The notes beneath the pieces were generated by a model, which was given only the letters and a program-made list of their open reading frames with translations, made no database searches and was not told where the DNA came from. A stretch of 64,000 nucleotides of DNA from Sphagnum magellanicum. Lineage: Eukaryota; Streptophyta; Sphagnopsida; Sphagnales; Sphagnaceae. The position numbers were made by a program, and so were the translations under genes. Every line of letters begins with the position of its first letter. Positions within the stretch are counted from its first letter, which is position 1. Location: positions 4,561,390-4,625,389 of the forward strand of contig CM038911.1 of NCBI GenBank assembly GCA_021904315.1, given 5' to 3'. Below, piece after piece: positions 12,538 to 28,241 of the stretch.

Positions 12538-13689
12538 TGTCACATTCCATTTGCAAGTGATTTTTTGTAAAAATGTCAATTTACAACATACTTATGATCA
12601 AGACCATATTTGCATTTTTGAATATGATGTTACATGTAGTTTTTTCATGAATATATATTCCAATCCACCATAATATAAAAAGAATGTGATTATTTTTTGG
12701 GGGTTATGCATTACCATAATATGCAAAAACATTTTGAAATTCTTTTGTAGTTTTGACATGATGGATTAACTTCAAGAATGACCACTTAAAAAAAAATACA
12801 ATGTGACACCATAGTGTGTTTTTCACTTGGTGTTTTAAACCTAAAACTAAATAATCATTTTCAACATAATGTGTTTAATGTTTAAAATTGCACTTGATGA
12901 CCACTAGGTGGGATTACATTCTCTATCACAAACTTTTTCCCAACATGGTTAACATAAGTATACTTGAAAAAGTTTGGTAATACATTAAAAGTCATTTGCA
13001 TAATTTAAAACAAATTACAAGTTCATTCTTTTTTATCACCTCATCATCATTATGCTCACAAAGGGTTTTTTGTGTCTTTGAAATCATTAGTCAAATATTT
13101 TGTCAACCATTCCCAATGCTTTTCATTTTATGAAGTATGATATCTACACATTACATAATTAAGAATTATACATTTGACTTTACTTGACTAACAACGATCT
13201 ATTGCTTCTTGGTCCTTTTGTTTCATGTATCAAAAATGTATAGCCACATTAACTTTGTCGTTTTCAAACCATATATGTTGATTAAACCAAATTGATAACT
13301 TTGTACCAAACTTTTTCACAAATCATAACCCCTTGAAAAATTATAAAACTTTGCTTCTAGACTTTAGCTTTCAAGTGCATTTGGTGTGAAATGTTTAAAT
13401 TACAAACCTTTTAATCTTTAAAGGACATTTTCAAAAACTCCTCTTTCCCAAGGTAGCTTTGTCATCAAAAAAGTGTTGACAACAATTCAAGGAACAACAA
13501 ATAGTAGCTCCAACATTAAATATGGGTTCCTTAGACAATAACCTATCAATCCTTAAGATGGATACTTTTAAATATGATAGCTTTCTCTTTCACGTGGGAA
13601 AGGCATATTATTTTTTCTGAACATTAATTTTTCCTTTAATATGCAAACACATTTGATATATGATTTTCATCATATGATTTGAATGTCAA
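12538..13689. other. AT-rich intergenic sequence, no gene seen
   Basis: No coding frame, RNA gene or clear repeat was recognised. Confidence 0.5.
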
Positions 13690-14115
13690 GAAGATTCTTC
13701 AAATCAAGAATTGTTTGAAACAATGGCCACCTCCAAATGGTTAATATTGCCAATATGTAATTTAGACAAAATAATATCAACAATCCAACATGATCTTCAT
13801 TTAAATCATCATTAAAAACTACCTCCCTTGGGTTGTAATATGCAACAATAGTTCACCTTTAGCAACAAAAGCCTCAACATAATCTACAAGATCACATTTA
13901 GTTCCTTTCCATTCACAACGTCCTATTGAAGGAACATGTGCATTCTTATTAAGTGCATTTCCTTTGACAGTTTCATTGTCACCTTTTGTAACACTATTTT
14001 TTTTGTCAACAATTTTTTTGTTATTGTTGGAACCACTATAACAACTTTGGCCATTACTATTTGATTCATTGATGGTGCCATTTAAATTGTGCTTCATCAC
14101 ACCATTGGCACATGT
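13690..14115 (-). pseudogene. Decayed coding fragment of unknown identity, cut by a transposon
   Basis: Read on the minus strand, an open frame covers about 14115-13819 and includes CEWKGTKCDLVDYVEAF and an Asn/Ser/Lys-rich stretch. After a frame change it continues open to about 13690 with FNDDLNEDHVGLLILF. The residue pattern looks more protein-like than the surrounding AT-rich shadows. The transposon at 14116-14896 truncates its upstream side. I do not recognise the family. A decayed transposon ORF or host gene are both possible. Confidence 0.3.
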
Positions 14116-14896
14116 GAGTGAAAGCACATTAATGGTGAGCCACTTTTCACCCAAAAAAATGATATATAACAAATATCATAATATATATATATATATAAAG
14201 CTAAAATTTTGATGATATCCTTTGGTTATGTTAAACACAAGCAAAAACTTTAAAATTTGCATGACAATAGTTTAGAATTCAAAATTAATCTTGATCCAAT
14301 GGTTAGATGAAGAGGATTGAATAAAATCAATGTACATGAAGTATATAATTTACGTTTTTTCGACAATCATAAGGTTCATATTTATGATTAATAAAACATT
14401 ATCAAATAAAAAATAATTCAAAATTAATTCAAAGCCCAACTATAAAATCTCATTTCTTTCATATTGTAGTATTTTTTCAATTAAAAACATTTTATGCATT
14501 TATTATTAAACAAGTGTAAAAGAACACATTTTTTGAATGGATTTTCACCTAAAAACTCTAAAATTTTAAATACTCCTAGATTTAATTGATTTATATCAAT
14601 GCCATTCACCACAAAAAAATTCAACAAAAATTTCCATCCACAACCTTAGTTTTGAAGTATAAATGTAATTTTTCATAATATATGATAGGTAATATTTCGT
14701 CACTCCATATGATCAAGTTCTTCAACAATTGCTTTTTAAAAAAAGAAATGATTAATTTAAAATTAAAACTAATCAAATACACTTAAAATAAGCAAAAAAA
14801 TCCAATGTGTGATTTTCATACGTTATAAAAAAAACTAAATGCAAAATTATTGTATTTGTGACAACATTTTTTGGGGGGTGTAGTGTGCTTACGACT
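14116..14896 (-). mobile_element. Short inverted-repeat transposon (MITE), 781-bp copy
   Basis: The ends are GAGTGAAAGC (14116) and GCTTACGACT (ending 14896); inside them ACACTAC-type bases and a GGGGGG run are shared with the copy at 20774-21582. In opposite orientation the two elements share long internal stretches, for example GATCCAATGGTTAGATGA followed by GGATTGAATAAAAT. Flanks are ATGT and AGGT, a 3-of-4 match to a 4-bp target duplication. No coding sequence is present. Confidence 0.75.
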
Positions 14897-14938
14897 AGGT
14901 TTGGGTGGTCTTTGACCGTTACATGGCACTCTCTTTGT

Positions 14939-15259
14939 TCAAAGATTACTAAATCCTTTGAAGTAAGACTCAAGTCCAAATTCCCAAGCTAATGAGGTTG
15001 AAATGTTTTTCAAAAGCCAAAAACAATACATACCCATTGAGTCCCATAACACCTTACACTTGGAATTGGGAAAAACAAATTGTGTTGTCCAAAGGAAATC
15101 AAGCACAACCAATAATGAAACAATAATGCAATATTCAACTCCTAATGGACCAAATACAAGAACAAACATGGGGTCTTTGCACAACCCACATCTAATCTTT
15201 ACTCTTTCACTATGGGATGTGAAATCCCATAGATCAACATTGTCACGAACATTCAACAC
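14939..15259 (-). pseudogene. Open frame of 106 codons, possible remnant of the gene cut by the adjacent transposon
   Basis: The minus-strand frame contains WDFTSHSERVKIRCGLCKD, a hydrophobic middle and WEFGLESYFKGFSNL. It lies just upstream, in minus orientation, of the transposon at 14116-14896 and of the decayed fragment at 13690-14115. It could be the 5' part of the same lost gene. No family is recognised. The complementary strand is also open over much of this stretch, so coding status is uncertain. Confidence 0.2.
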
Positions 15260-15749
15260 CCTTGTTGTTACTTGTTAACAAAATTGTTTCACACACATTA
15301 ATGTGAAGGAATATTACATTTGAAACAACAATAACAATATTATTGACTATTTTCAAAACATGCACGCAAAACATTGCAACATGTAGATATGAACGCCAAA
15401 ATTGATTAGGTCAATAATTAGATTTCACTCCACTTTTTCGTCCCTTTTTTGTTTTTTTGCACATTTTTTGAAGACACTTTCCACTATTCAACCATTCACT
15501 CACATTCCTTTCCTATCTCCCTTGGGATTTATCCATTCCCTTGTGCCATCAATGATTCTCATCTTCCCCTATCTTTAAAAGGATTATGATCACAATGCTC
15601 GCCACTAGCAAGATTTCACAACATGTGGGCATCCATCATGATGTATGCATTAGTCTAAATGTAGATGAAACTTAGTGTCATGTTAGAATAAGGTCACAAT
15701 GAGGTTAACCCGCACAGAAAATAGTTAGGGCAACTGAAAATTGTGTCAA
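15260..15749. other. AT-rich intergenic sequence, no gene seen
   Basis: No feature could be supported. Confidence 0.5.
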
Positions 15750-16390
15750 TCAATTGCACTAAACCCTATGGCAACCAAAACATTTTTGGATAGCAATTGA
15801 AATTTTTGTAGGCAGTGACCAAATTTTTTTGACTAGTGATTGAATTGTTTTGGGTAGAAATTAAAAAACTTCAAGTGTTACATCAATGGTGGAAATTAAA
15901 CCATGTTTTATTGATAGTTGAAACTTTTTGGGTGGCAACTAAATTTTTTTTGGTAGTGCCTAAAAAATATAGTTGCCAAATTTTCAATTGCTCAATTTGA
16001 TAACCATAATTTTTTGGTTATGCAAGCTAGCAACTAAAAATCAATGATTGAACTTTTTTGGAAGCGACAAAATTTTTTTAATTGCTAGATCAATGGTGGA
16101 GATCAAATGATTATTGATTAGATCACTAAAGTTTTTTGGGTAGATAACTTGAAAAAATGTTGGACAACAATTGAATTTTTTTAGTAAGAGTTAAAAGTTT
16201 TTGGTTTTCTAACCTAGTGATAAAAAACCTTGTGGTGATTGAAAACTTTTTGTCGCCAATCCTATGATGATTGAAAACTTTCCATATCTAATCTTGTGGC
16301 AACCAAAAACTATTCATTGCCAATCTTGTTGTGATTAAGAACTTTTTGTTGCAAATCTTGTGGAAATTGAATTTGTTTTCAATTGCCATA
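15750..16390. repeat. Degenerate short tandem repeat (GCAACYAAAAACTTTTTGTTG-type)
   Basis: Roughly fifteen degenerate copies of a 30-45 bp unit follow one another. The best preserved are at 16200-16380, where phrases such as 'GTGGCAACCAAAAACT', 'GTGATTGAAAACTTTTTG' and 'TTGCCAATCTTGTG' recur. Earlier copies (15770-16160) are more diverged and read 'GGTGGCAACTAAATTTTTTT' or 'TAGTGATTGAA'. The unit is partly self-complementary (CAAAAA/TTTTTG). No frame is maintained. Confidence 0.65.
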
Positions 16391-17179
16391 CCTAAAGGGG
16401 GCAACTCGAATGCAAGGAAAAAAATTCGTACGTCCATTTTGATAGACATAACCAATGCATCTGTAGAACATTGATGTCATACCCAATATAAAATGGGCAC
16501 ATCACTTTGATTTTGATAACCCTAAGGCCATTAAGTGCAGTTTCCTAAATTCATATGAGTAGTCCCTCCAGGTTGATCATGGGAACTTTGTATATACAAT
16601 CAAATAAGAAATAAAACTTCAATTTAGTAATTCATAAATTTTTGTAATATTTGGGTGGCTTTGAGCACAAATTATATATATATATTTTTTGTTGAATTTA
16701 TTTTTTAAAAATTATTTAAAGTCGAAAAATGTAAAAATTCAATCAATGTCACCAAACTTGAACCCACACCATGTTTAGGAAAGGACCACAAATTATGATC
16801 AATCTAACCAAAAATATAGCAAGAAACTTGTGAAAAATTTGGTGATTTTATTGTATTTAATCCTAATATGTCAAAAATTTAAAACTCAAAAAACTCAGAT
16901 CCCAAATCAAAAAGTTCAAACTATATTAATTATTCAACACATTAATGCCAAAATGAGCAAGGTACTATGATATTCAACAACTAACCCGATTTTATTTATA
17001 TATCATCTTCAAAATTGATTATGTCAATTTTACATCACATAATTTTTATTCATACCTTTGCCCATCCTCATGTTTTGATGAAGAAAGAAATTCACCTAAT
17101 GGCCATCAAGTGATTTGCTTGTTTCTATTGAAAAATCAAAGTCAACATTTCCCAAGTTAATAATGGTGGTGATATATAA
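16391..17179. other. AT-rich intergenic sequence, no gene seen
   Basis: No coding sequence or RNA gene was recognised. Confidence 0.5.
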
Positions 17180-18490
17180 AAGTGACAATTAATAATTTTA
17201 GGCAATGTGGCATTATTTCTTTTGCATATGCAAAGATGGACTACTCATAAAGTTCATTTTATGGAGGACAAAAAAACCTTTTTCCTCTAGGGTAATAAAC
17301 CTTGACATTTATGCTAAAAATTTAAAAGGATGGGAGAATTTCAACTTGAGCTCCAATGAAAAACTTGAAGATTTTGGATTAATGTTTGGTGTTTACATAA
17401 GGACAAGTTTTTGATGAGTCATGCAATATTGCATTGTCCCAAATTCAATTAATTAATATTCTTATTTCCCTTCAAGCTAGTGAGTATGTGCAACCTTCCA
17501 ATTTCTTTTTTTTATCTTGTTATCCTTCAAGGAGTTAGGGTAAATTTGCCTATGCTTCATACATTCATTGTTAGTTTTCATTACCAATGTAAAACACAAA
17601 GGTTAATGTGTTTGGAACTTTTCAACATCGAGAGATGCAAGCTCATATAAAAACAATTTAATTATATAGATGATTCAAATTTTGAGAACATCAACTAATT
17701 TGGTGACTACTTGAATGTAATCAAGGTATTGTTAAATTTGACATGCCCCCACGAAGAGGAAGTGCACATTGCACTAAGGTGGTTTTTCAACCTCTATATC
17801 TAGAGGAAAACCCATTTAGTGGCCACTAGGTGATTTTTCTACCTCTCTATCTAAAATGCCATCAAGTATTCTTATTTAACTAGTGCAATCAAACTTTAGG
17901 AATAATTATTTAAGGATTTTGTTTTGTAATTAATAATTTGTGCTAGTTTGACATTATTCTTTTTGTGGATGTAGGTAGGGATCATGTTCAAATTGATTGT
18001 TAACAAAATTTTAAAGAGGAAAAACCCTTTTTCCTCTTGCGGTAGATCTCAATGTTGATGTTAGATTAGCAAGATAGGTGGACTTGAGCTCTAGTGATGA
18101 GTCCCAAGATTATTTGACCTAGTATGTGGCCTTCAACATCTATGTAAGGGCAAAATTTGGAAAATTGGTTGTGTCAAAACACTTGATATTGAAGTGTTTG
18201 ACATTCAAGCAAGTGCAATGACTCCTTTCATTGAAGCTAGTGAGTTGATTCACTACATGTACATTAAATTGAAATTGTGCTCTTTGAAGGACTCATGGTG
18301 AATTCATATGTATTTCAATGCATTCATTCTTAGTTTTCATTTGCATTGCATAATTTATGACCATGTCTTGAACTTTATCATGCAATATTGGCCCATCATA
18401 AAGGTATCTAATTTTTTTGGATGATTCAAACATACATGACATCGATTAATTCAATGACAACCTTCTAGGTGTTATTAATGGCTTGGAATC
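17180..18490 (+). repeat. Old tandem duplication of about 550 bp (17180-17730 and 17930-18480)
   Basis: The two segments share a long series of landmarks in the same order: a TTAATAATTT start, GGCATTATTCTTTT-like words, 'CCCTTTTTCCTCT', 'GACTTGAGCTC(T/C)A(G/A)TGA', 'ATGTAAGG-CAA', 'CAAGCTAGTGAG', 'CATTCATT-TTAGTTTTCATT', 'TGATTCAAA' and 'GACATC(A/G)A(C/T)TAATT'. Translated fragments match in places (a Ser-rich 'LSSSDES' / 'LSSNEK' stretch followed by a hydrophobic 'VYIR' / 'IYVR' stretch), but stops and frameshifts interrupt both. The second copy runs directly into the decayed phosphatase gene, so this may be its duplicated upstream part. Confidence 0.6.
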
Positions 18491-18689
18491 AAAAGATGGG
18501 ACACCATCCTTGTTGTAATCCTCATTTTCCAAACTTGATATTTTGATGTATGAAATATTACCTTTGAAAGCCCTTAATATTGGTAGACTATTCTATTAAG
18601 AAGTTGAAGGATAAATTAATTTCCAAATAGTTGTTTTTGGAAGTTTCAAATCTCATTACAATGACATGGAGAACCTTGAGGTGAATCCT

Positions 18690-20110
18690 TTGCACATAAT
18701 TTTTGACATGAAAGGTGCATTTGTTTAGAAACAATACTTCATGATTAATCAGCTATTAATTCTACCATTCAACCAATGTTGTTATCCCATCCTAAACAAG
18801 ATAATTATTTTGAAGCCCAAACTCAAGGAATTCCTCATGAGGTGCATATGGCAATTTACTATATACATATGAATTTCAATTCCACCTCATAAGATGAATA
18901 CATACTTGAGGAAAATTGTTGAAAGGATGTAAATAATAAATAACCTTCAAAGAATTATTGGTTGAAATTTATGTTAAATTCATAAGCATATATTTCGAGC
19001 TCCTACCAAATTTAACATTTCTAAACATGATATCTATAGGATTCATGACAAAATTGTTTACAATAAAAACCTTTTTGAATTTTTTCCTAAAAAATCCTTA
19101 CATTCACCATGGAAATACGTTGTTGGTAGATGATACTCTTTATAAATGTTACCGAAATCCTCCTTTTGATGCCATTTTTGTTCAGTCTTATGAAAAACAA
19201 AAAGTTAAAAGAAAATTACCTTGTTAACATTACTATCCCTTATTTAAAATTAAATGAAAGCATGGTAAGTACACAAAAAAAGTTGACAAAAAAATATCAA
19301 GTTTAAAAAGAAGCAATTTTTCATGAAAACACAAGAAAGTAGATTCAAACTTCATTTAAATTTCATTTTGAAACTATGGAGCCCTCAATTGGGTTTATTG
19401 TAAATCAACTACGAAATTTCAAAAACTGTGGAATAATAAAAGTAAAGAATAAGTACATTTAAAATTGATTGGTCAATATGGTGTTCAAACTTACTTTTTC
19501 ATTAGAAAATTTAATGAAATATACATGTATGAAGTCATGGCATAAATATCATTGTATAATTAAGGGCATCATTAAAATTTTAAAAAAATCTCTTTGGTAA
19601 AATATACTTGACACATATTTGAATTAAATATTACACTACATATAGATTTTAAAAACTACTTACATTTAGAAAAGTCTACTTGAAACCTACTTTTACAGTG
19701 CAAAATTAAAAAATTAGTGTGTAATAATGAAAAAGTATCTTGTTATTTATCATGTAACTAAAAAGATTAAATGTATAATAATTTTGTGATGGGTTTTGGA
19801 TTTATTTTTTATCCATTTGATAAATAGACTTGCAAGTACTTTAGGTTGTACATTTTACCATGCTTTCACCCAATTATTTCATTACTCTAGACTTAATGTG
19901 CCCACATTTGTTGAAGACAATCCCTTTGGCACCATTAAACATGTCACTAAAGATGATGTCAAGTACAATACATTGTTTGAAAAATGCACCAACAAATGTG
20001 ATGCTAGTTTTTATAAAAATACATTGACATCCATAATAAGTAGTCGACATTTTCCTTTTTTAAAAATATATATTTTTGGATGGTCAAATGAACCTATACA
20101 TTTATTTTTT
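18690..20110 (+). pseudogene. FCP1/NLI-interacting-factor-like phosphatase pseudogene A, interrupted by a MITE
   Basis: Short frames in different phases give, in the order of the FCP1 homology (HAD phosphatase) domain, IIFDMKGAFV (about 18693-18723, matching the D-x-[DK]-G-V/T start), KPKLKEFLMRCIWQFTIYI (about 18813-18870), and HGNTLLVDDTLYKCYRNPP (about 19107-19163, matching the family's VDD-x-x-x-K region). The transposon at 19252-19871 follows. Beyond it, LNVPTFVEDNPFGTI (about 19893-19937) resumes. Family members dephosphorylate phosphoserine or phosphothreonine in other proteins. Here the first aspartate motif is altered (DMKG) and several stops and frameshifts are present, so no working enzyme can be made. 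Assignment rests on motif order and is my inference without a search. Confidence 0.6.
19252..19871. mobile_element. Short inverted-repeat transposon (MITE), 620 bp, TSD AATT, inside pseudogene A
   Basis: Ends are AAATGAAAGC and GCTTTCACCC; the inverted similarity continues as ATGGTAA on both sides. The 4-bp repeat AATT flanks it at 19248-19251 and 19872-19875. Removing the element and one AATT leaves the phosphatase-like frame continuous over the junction (PYLKL then FHYSRLNV). This supports both the element borders and an insertion after the gene had its present layout. Its interior is clearly related to the copy at 43826-44428. Confidence 0.85.
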
Positions 20111-20199
20111 TATGGATTTTTTCAATTATCTTAGTTCTTGTAAATAAAAAGGTGTGTTATTTATTAAGATAATAGAAGATGTGGAGTTGTCACATTCAT

Positions 20200-20770
20200 A
20201 GCTTTTGAGTAGCCCAAATTTTGATGAAATGCCTTTGATTTCAAGTCTTGGAATTAATTTGCAAGTTTTTCATTCACTTTCATTAGAAGTAAGTCCTTTC
20301 CATGTTAAATCTGATTTGAATGGAGTTCTCTTGGCAAAATGTTTCAAAAATGGTTCCAAATATGGGGTTTTCAACTTGACATCAAAGACCTCCTATTCCA
20401 TTTGCACCCAACTTATTTTCAAGCTTGGATTGAAAGAATTCCACCAAAGGTGTATAACACAATTCACCATGTATATATGATTTACATCCTATTGTCACAA
20501 TTTCAATAATTATTTGGATCAAATTAAGTGTGAAGCACAAATTACAAATTACCGTTGATCCCTTGAAATATTTGGCCAAACGTGTTACATGCAAAAAGAT
20601 CATTTCTTGTCAACTAATCTTGACAAGCTTGTTTTCCATAAAAGCCTTGACCTTTTCATTTTTAAGTATTGTGACATTTTACACTTGCAATATGTTTCTC
20701 ATAGATTATACACTTTACAAAAGCTTATTTAATGGGTGTATTCATAATTGGGGTACCAAACAAGAACCTA
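20200..20770 (+). pseudogene. FCP1/NLI-interacting-factor-like phosphatase pseudogene B
   Basis: A second decayed copy follows pseudogene A. Recognisable pieces are SDLNGVLLAKCFKNG (about 20310-20354, the DLNG start of the HAD domain), KLGLKEFHQRCITQFTMYI (about 20421-20477), FGQTCYMQKDHFLSTN (about 20572-20619, frame shifted), LDKLVFHKSLDLF (about 20620-20658) and NMFLIDYTLYKSLFN (about 20686-20730, corresponding to NTLLVDDTLYK in copy A). At least two stops and two frame changes separate them. In copy B the second aspartate of the VDD region is replaced (IDY). The transposon at 20774 cuts off any further sequence. Confidence 0.6.
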
Positions 20771-20773
20771 TTT

Positions 20774-21582
20774 GGGTGAAAGCACACTAAGCCCCCCAAA
20801 AATTGTAGTCACAAGTAAAATCTTTCTATAATTATTTTTTTAATAATGTATGGACATCACATCTTGGATTATTTTTACTTTTTAAAAGTCTATTTGGTTA
20901 GCTTTAGACTTAATCTAATCAATTATTTTGAAAATTCCAACAAAAATTTAAAAGTTTGAACATATGGAGTATATTTGTGACCAAATAATACTTGTCATAG
21001 AGTTTGAAAATTTGAATATATATTTCAAAACTAGGGTTATCGATGGAATTCTTGGGTGAATTGTTTTGTGGTGTATGATATTGAAATACATCAATTAAGT
21101 TTAAAACAATTTATAAATTTAAAGTTTTTGGATGAAATTCCATTCAAAAAATGTGTTTTTTTGCATTTTTTGGTCAATGAATACATAATAATATATATTT
21201 TTTAGGAAAAAACCACTACCATATAAAAAGGAAGGAGATTTTATAAATGGGCATTGCATTATTTTTTCAATTTCCTTTTGTTTGGTAATGTTTCATGAAT
21301 AACAAACATGAAGCCTTATGGTTGTTGAAAAATTGTAAGTTTTATATTTTGTGTATGTTGATTTTATTCAATCCTCCTCATCTAACCATTGGATCAAAAT
21401 TATTTTTGACTTAGAATGAACTTTGAGTTCCAAAATGTTGTTGTGCAAATTATAAATTTTTTTGCTTATGTTTAGGTTGTCCAAAGAATGTTAACAAAAT
21501 TTTAACTTATTGCGTGCTATAATACTTGTTATACATCACCTTTTTTGAACAAAAATGGTTCACCTTTAGTGTGTTTTCACCC
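20774..21582 (+). mobile_element. Short inverted-repeat transposon (MITE), 809-bp copy
   Basis: GGGTGAAAGCACACTAA at the left end is mirrored at the right end by TTTAGTGTGTTTTCACCC, an inverted repeat of about 17 bp with one internal mismatch. Flanks are ATTT and TTTT, a 3-of-4 match to a 4-bp duplication. It lies immediately after pseudogene B. Most of its interior can be aligned by eye with the inverted copy at 14116-14896. No transposase frame is present. Confidence 0.8.
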
Positions 21583-24500
21583 TTTTTTAAAGGACTACAA
21601 GGGACAACTTTGGATTTTTTTAAATTTTACATTATTATAATTATAATTCATTTTTTTATGTTAATAGATAAAATGATGTCTTGTAAAATTAATAGAAATA
21701 TTTGAAAATAATTTCTAAGATTCTATGTAAATGTCATTTTGAGTTTTTTCAATTAATTATATCAAGTGTCTAAATTGCATTTTTTTAAAAAAGTAATCAA
21801 AAGGAATGCATAAAGTCATATAATTGATTTCAAAAAAAATTCTACAACAAAAACATGTTCCCTTTTATGAAAGTACATGTTCATTGGATTAATTTGATGA
21901 AAAACCAAATCATATAAAATTTTCAATGAATTCAAAATGTTTAGCTTTAGGTGTAAGTCACATGTTGAAGAAATAATCTTGCAAAAAAATCATGTTTAGT
22001 TGTCCATTGAAAATCTTATAGGGTTATTACTTGAGAAACATTCATTCCATGTGTTTTCAGGGATCACCTTTTAATCATGTTTACCTATCACATTCAATTA
22101 TTGATTTTTTAATTGTAGTTGGTAAATTAGATTATTATTTGCAGACCGCATATAACAACGTTTACAACTTTATAAGGTAGAAAGAAATGTTTTCAGTTAG
22201 ATTTTTTTTTTGAAATGAGGTTGATGTATATAGTTGCTTATTTAACAATTGGAGAATCATGAATATTTTCATTTTGCTAGAGTACTAATATGCTAACAAT
22301 TGATGAATTTGTTGGGCTTTGCAAATTTGCAATTCATGTTTCTTATTTTTTAATTGAATAACACAATCTAATGCATTATGTATATACTATATTTTATTTT
22401 AAATGATGGATCTTTGACGATTGTTCTATTATTTTGAGAATTTGAAATTTTATTAAATCCTTTTTAAACCTATATCTTTTGTTTGTAACCTTTTGAATTT
22501 TTTCAATTTTCAATATTCATCATCTAGTGACCACCAAGTATTAGTTTTTTTTAAAAATCATGTTTCTTTTAATGTTTATATGCATTATGATGTACACAAT
22601 ATTCAAATTAGCTTGAACCTCAAGTCTTTAATGTGATTTTTTGTGACCACTACCAATATAATGTTTTGCATTTAGCCTATTGACCATGAGGTTCAATTTG
22701 CAATTTCAAATTTTTTTTGAACTATCCAAATAGCTTTATTAAGTTATTTTCATACCTTTTTAAAAGTCTAGAATTAATTAAATGCATGTTAATTAACAAA
22801 ATCTGGTGAAGTCAATAGGGTAGCAAACATATAGAAGGATGCTTTACTTCTTTTCACTCTCATTTTTTCTTTGTTTGTAACCTGAATTGCTTTAATCACC
22901 TTAAATGGACCATGGCCATCTTGGGTACATTACAAAATTGAAAGAGAAAAAAGACCTCCATGGTTCAGAATCTTTTTGAAGGTAAGTATTAAAACCAAAG
23001 GCAATCTCCACATATGTCTTAAATCCCATTGAGCCTTGATGCACAGATGATATACCTTTCATTTGATGAATTGCAAACACACATTGAAATGTGTGGACAT
23101 TGCTATCATGAAGTTGATCTGATCTCACATTTTCATTCTTGGATTAAAAATTGATGAAACATCGTAGCAAGTTTCCTTGACATTCCCAACATTCTTTGGC
23201 AAAGTCCTTTGCAAAAGACAGTCTTTTGTACACTCTAGACATGATCCTGCTTGTTGACATTCCTACTGCACTCTTCACAAAGTATTTGCAAGGTTCTTAA
23301 CATGAACTAAAGACATTCCTGTCTGAAGTTCAAGGTAATTTTCGAGCAGGCCCCTATCATTCCTAGGCCATATTATTGACATCTATCAATTCCCAAAACT
23401 AGATATATTGTTCTGAAACATAAAGAATCCCACTTTCTGTTGGTTTTCATTTGCTAAGCAAGTAGGTGGAAACCTTAACAGTACCTTATTAGCAACATGA
23501 TTTGATACATGTTGAACATGGTTGATTTGAGTCTAAAACCTGGTCTACCAATAAACAACAGGAAGGTTTTTTGTCCTCAATGCATTCACACAAAAGGTTG
23601 TTCTTACCTTGCAATAGCATCCTTTTCACTCCACTAGGTTGCAATGCCTAATTTGCATACAATACTCACAGTGACCACAATTTTGGGCAAAGGTCATCAA
23701 AATATCCTTTCGGGAGATTTTATCAATTGTTTCACTATATGACCTTTACCCTATTTGACAATATATCTTATAAAATCAACCTAAAATCCTTTTAGAACTT
23801 ATGAAAGGTCTATAGATAGTGGGTTTAATTATTATATTCTTCAGACATTTATACATGAATGTACCTATCTATTGACATTAGTTTGTTAGGAAATTTAGTG
23901 TTGACATAATTGGAATCACAAATATTTTCATATACTGAAGATATATGAGGTCCTACTACCTTGGCAGATTCGACCCTAAGTATTATTGACAGAAATCATA
24001 TGGAGATTTCAAAATCAATTAATTATTCAACAGACCCCTGTCACAGAAGCTGCCAAGGTACTAAGAGTAGTATTCCAACTAAAATTACCAATAAAATTAT
24101 GTATATCCACGGTCAATGAATGGAGTTTTGGTTATAGAAAAAGAATTTGATGGACAACAATCAATTTGTAGTACTCAAAAAAATGCAACTGGAACAAAGT
24201 GCTAAAATGTTCAGCTTGTAAACATCACCAAAGTTCCAGATGTTCTCCAAACTTGTTGGTCAGCAAGCCAACACAAAAGCTCATCAGCACTCTAGTAATT
24301 TTACAATGAGTCTCATGATCTCAGCACTGTAATTTAGCACTATAAACAAAAAGTCTGTGGGTGGAGCTGGTGTACCACAGAAAGACATTCGAACAGTGTG
24401 CTATTAATTCTTTCTAAAATTGGTGGTTTAGAGTTGGTGGAAAATGTCCTTAAATGCATCTCTGGTCAAACAAAACCGTAGCTGGTGGAGTACACTGGAC

Positions 24501-24745
24501 ACATTAGACATGCAAAGCTTGTTTTTTATTGCTGCAATTTAATTGGATTGTGATCAGACATGAGTTGAGCTCCGATCAAGAATAATGAGCAACTTCTAGA
24601 CCAGCTTATTGTGTGCAAAATTTTCATAAGATTAGAAAAAACAGCTATAACCTATGTGATACATGCGTCCAAGTTTGAATCCGTTGTGCACTAATTTGAA
24701 GGCCTAAAATGAACAACTCCTGAAAGCCAGCAGCCCATGACAACT
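21583..24745. other. AT-rich intergenic sequence, then 3' flank of the carboxypeptidase gene
   Basis: No gene was recognised in these 3.2 kb. AT content falls after about 22800. The last part, up to 24745, is the downstream flank of the minus-strand carboxypeptidase gene. Confidence 0.5.

Positions 24746-28241
<3,496 letters not shown>

Noticed and set aside
11564-14896. A single 3.3-kb element using the end at 11564 and the end at 14896
   Set aside because: The end at 14896 pairs better with 14116, since that whole copy aligns with 20774-21582, and flanks of 11564 and 14896 do not match.
11564-14896. CACTA (EnSpm) assignment, because CACTAC and GTAGTG occur at the ends
   Set aside because: The inverted repeat extends outward beyond CACTA, and the duplications that fit are 4 bp outside GGGTGAAAGC, not 3 bp outside CACTA.
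17205-17414. FAR1-type transposase N terminus
   Set aside because: The similarity was limited to a few acidic and hydrophobic residues; no zinc-binding cysteine and histidine pattern is visible.
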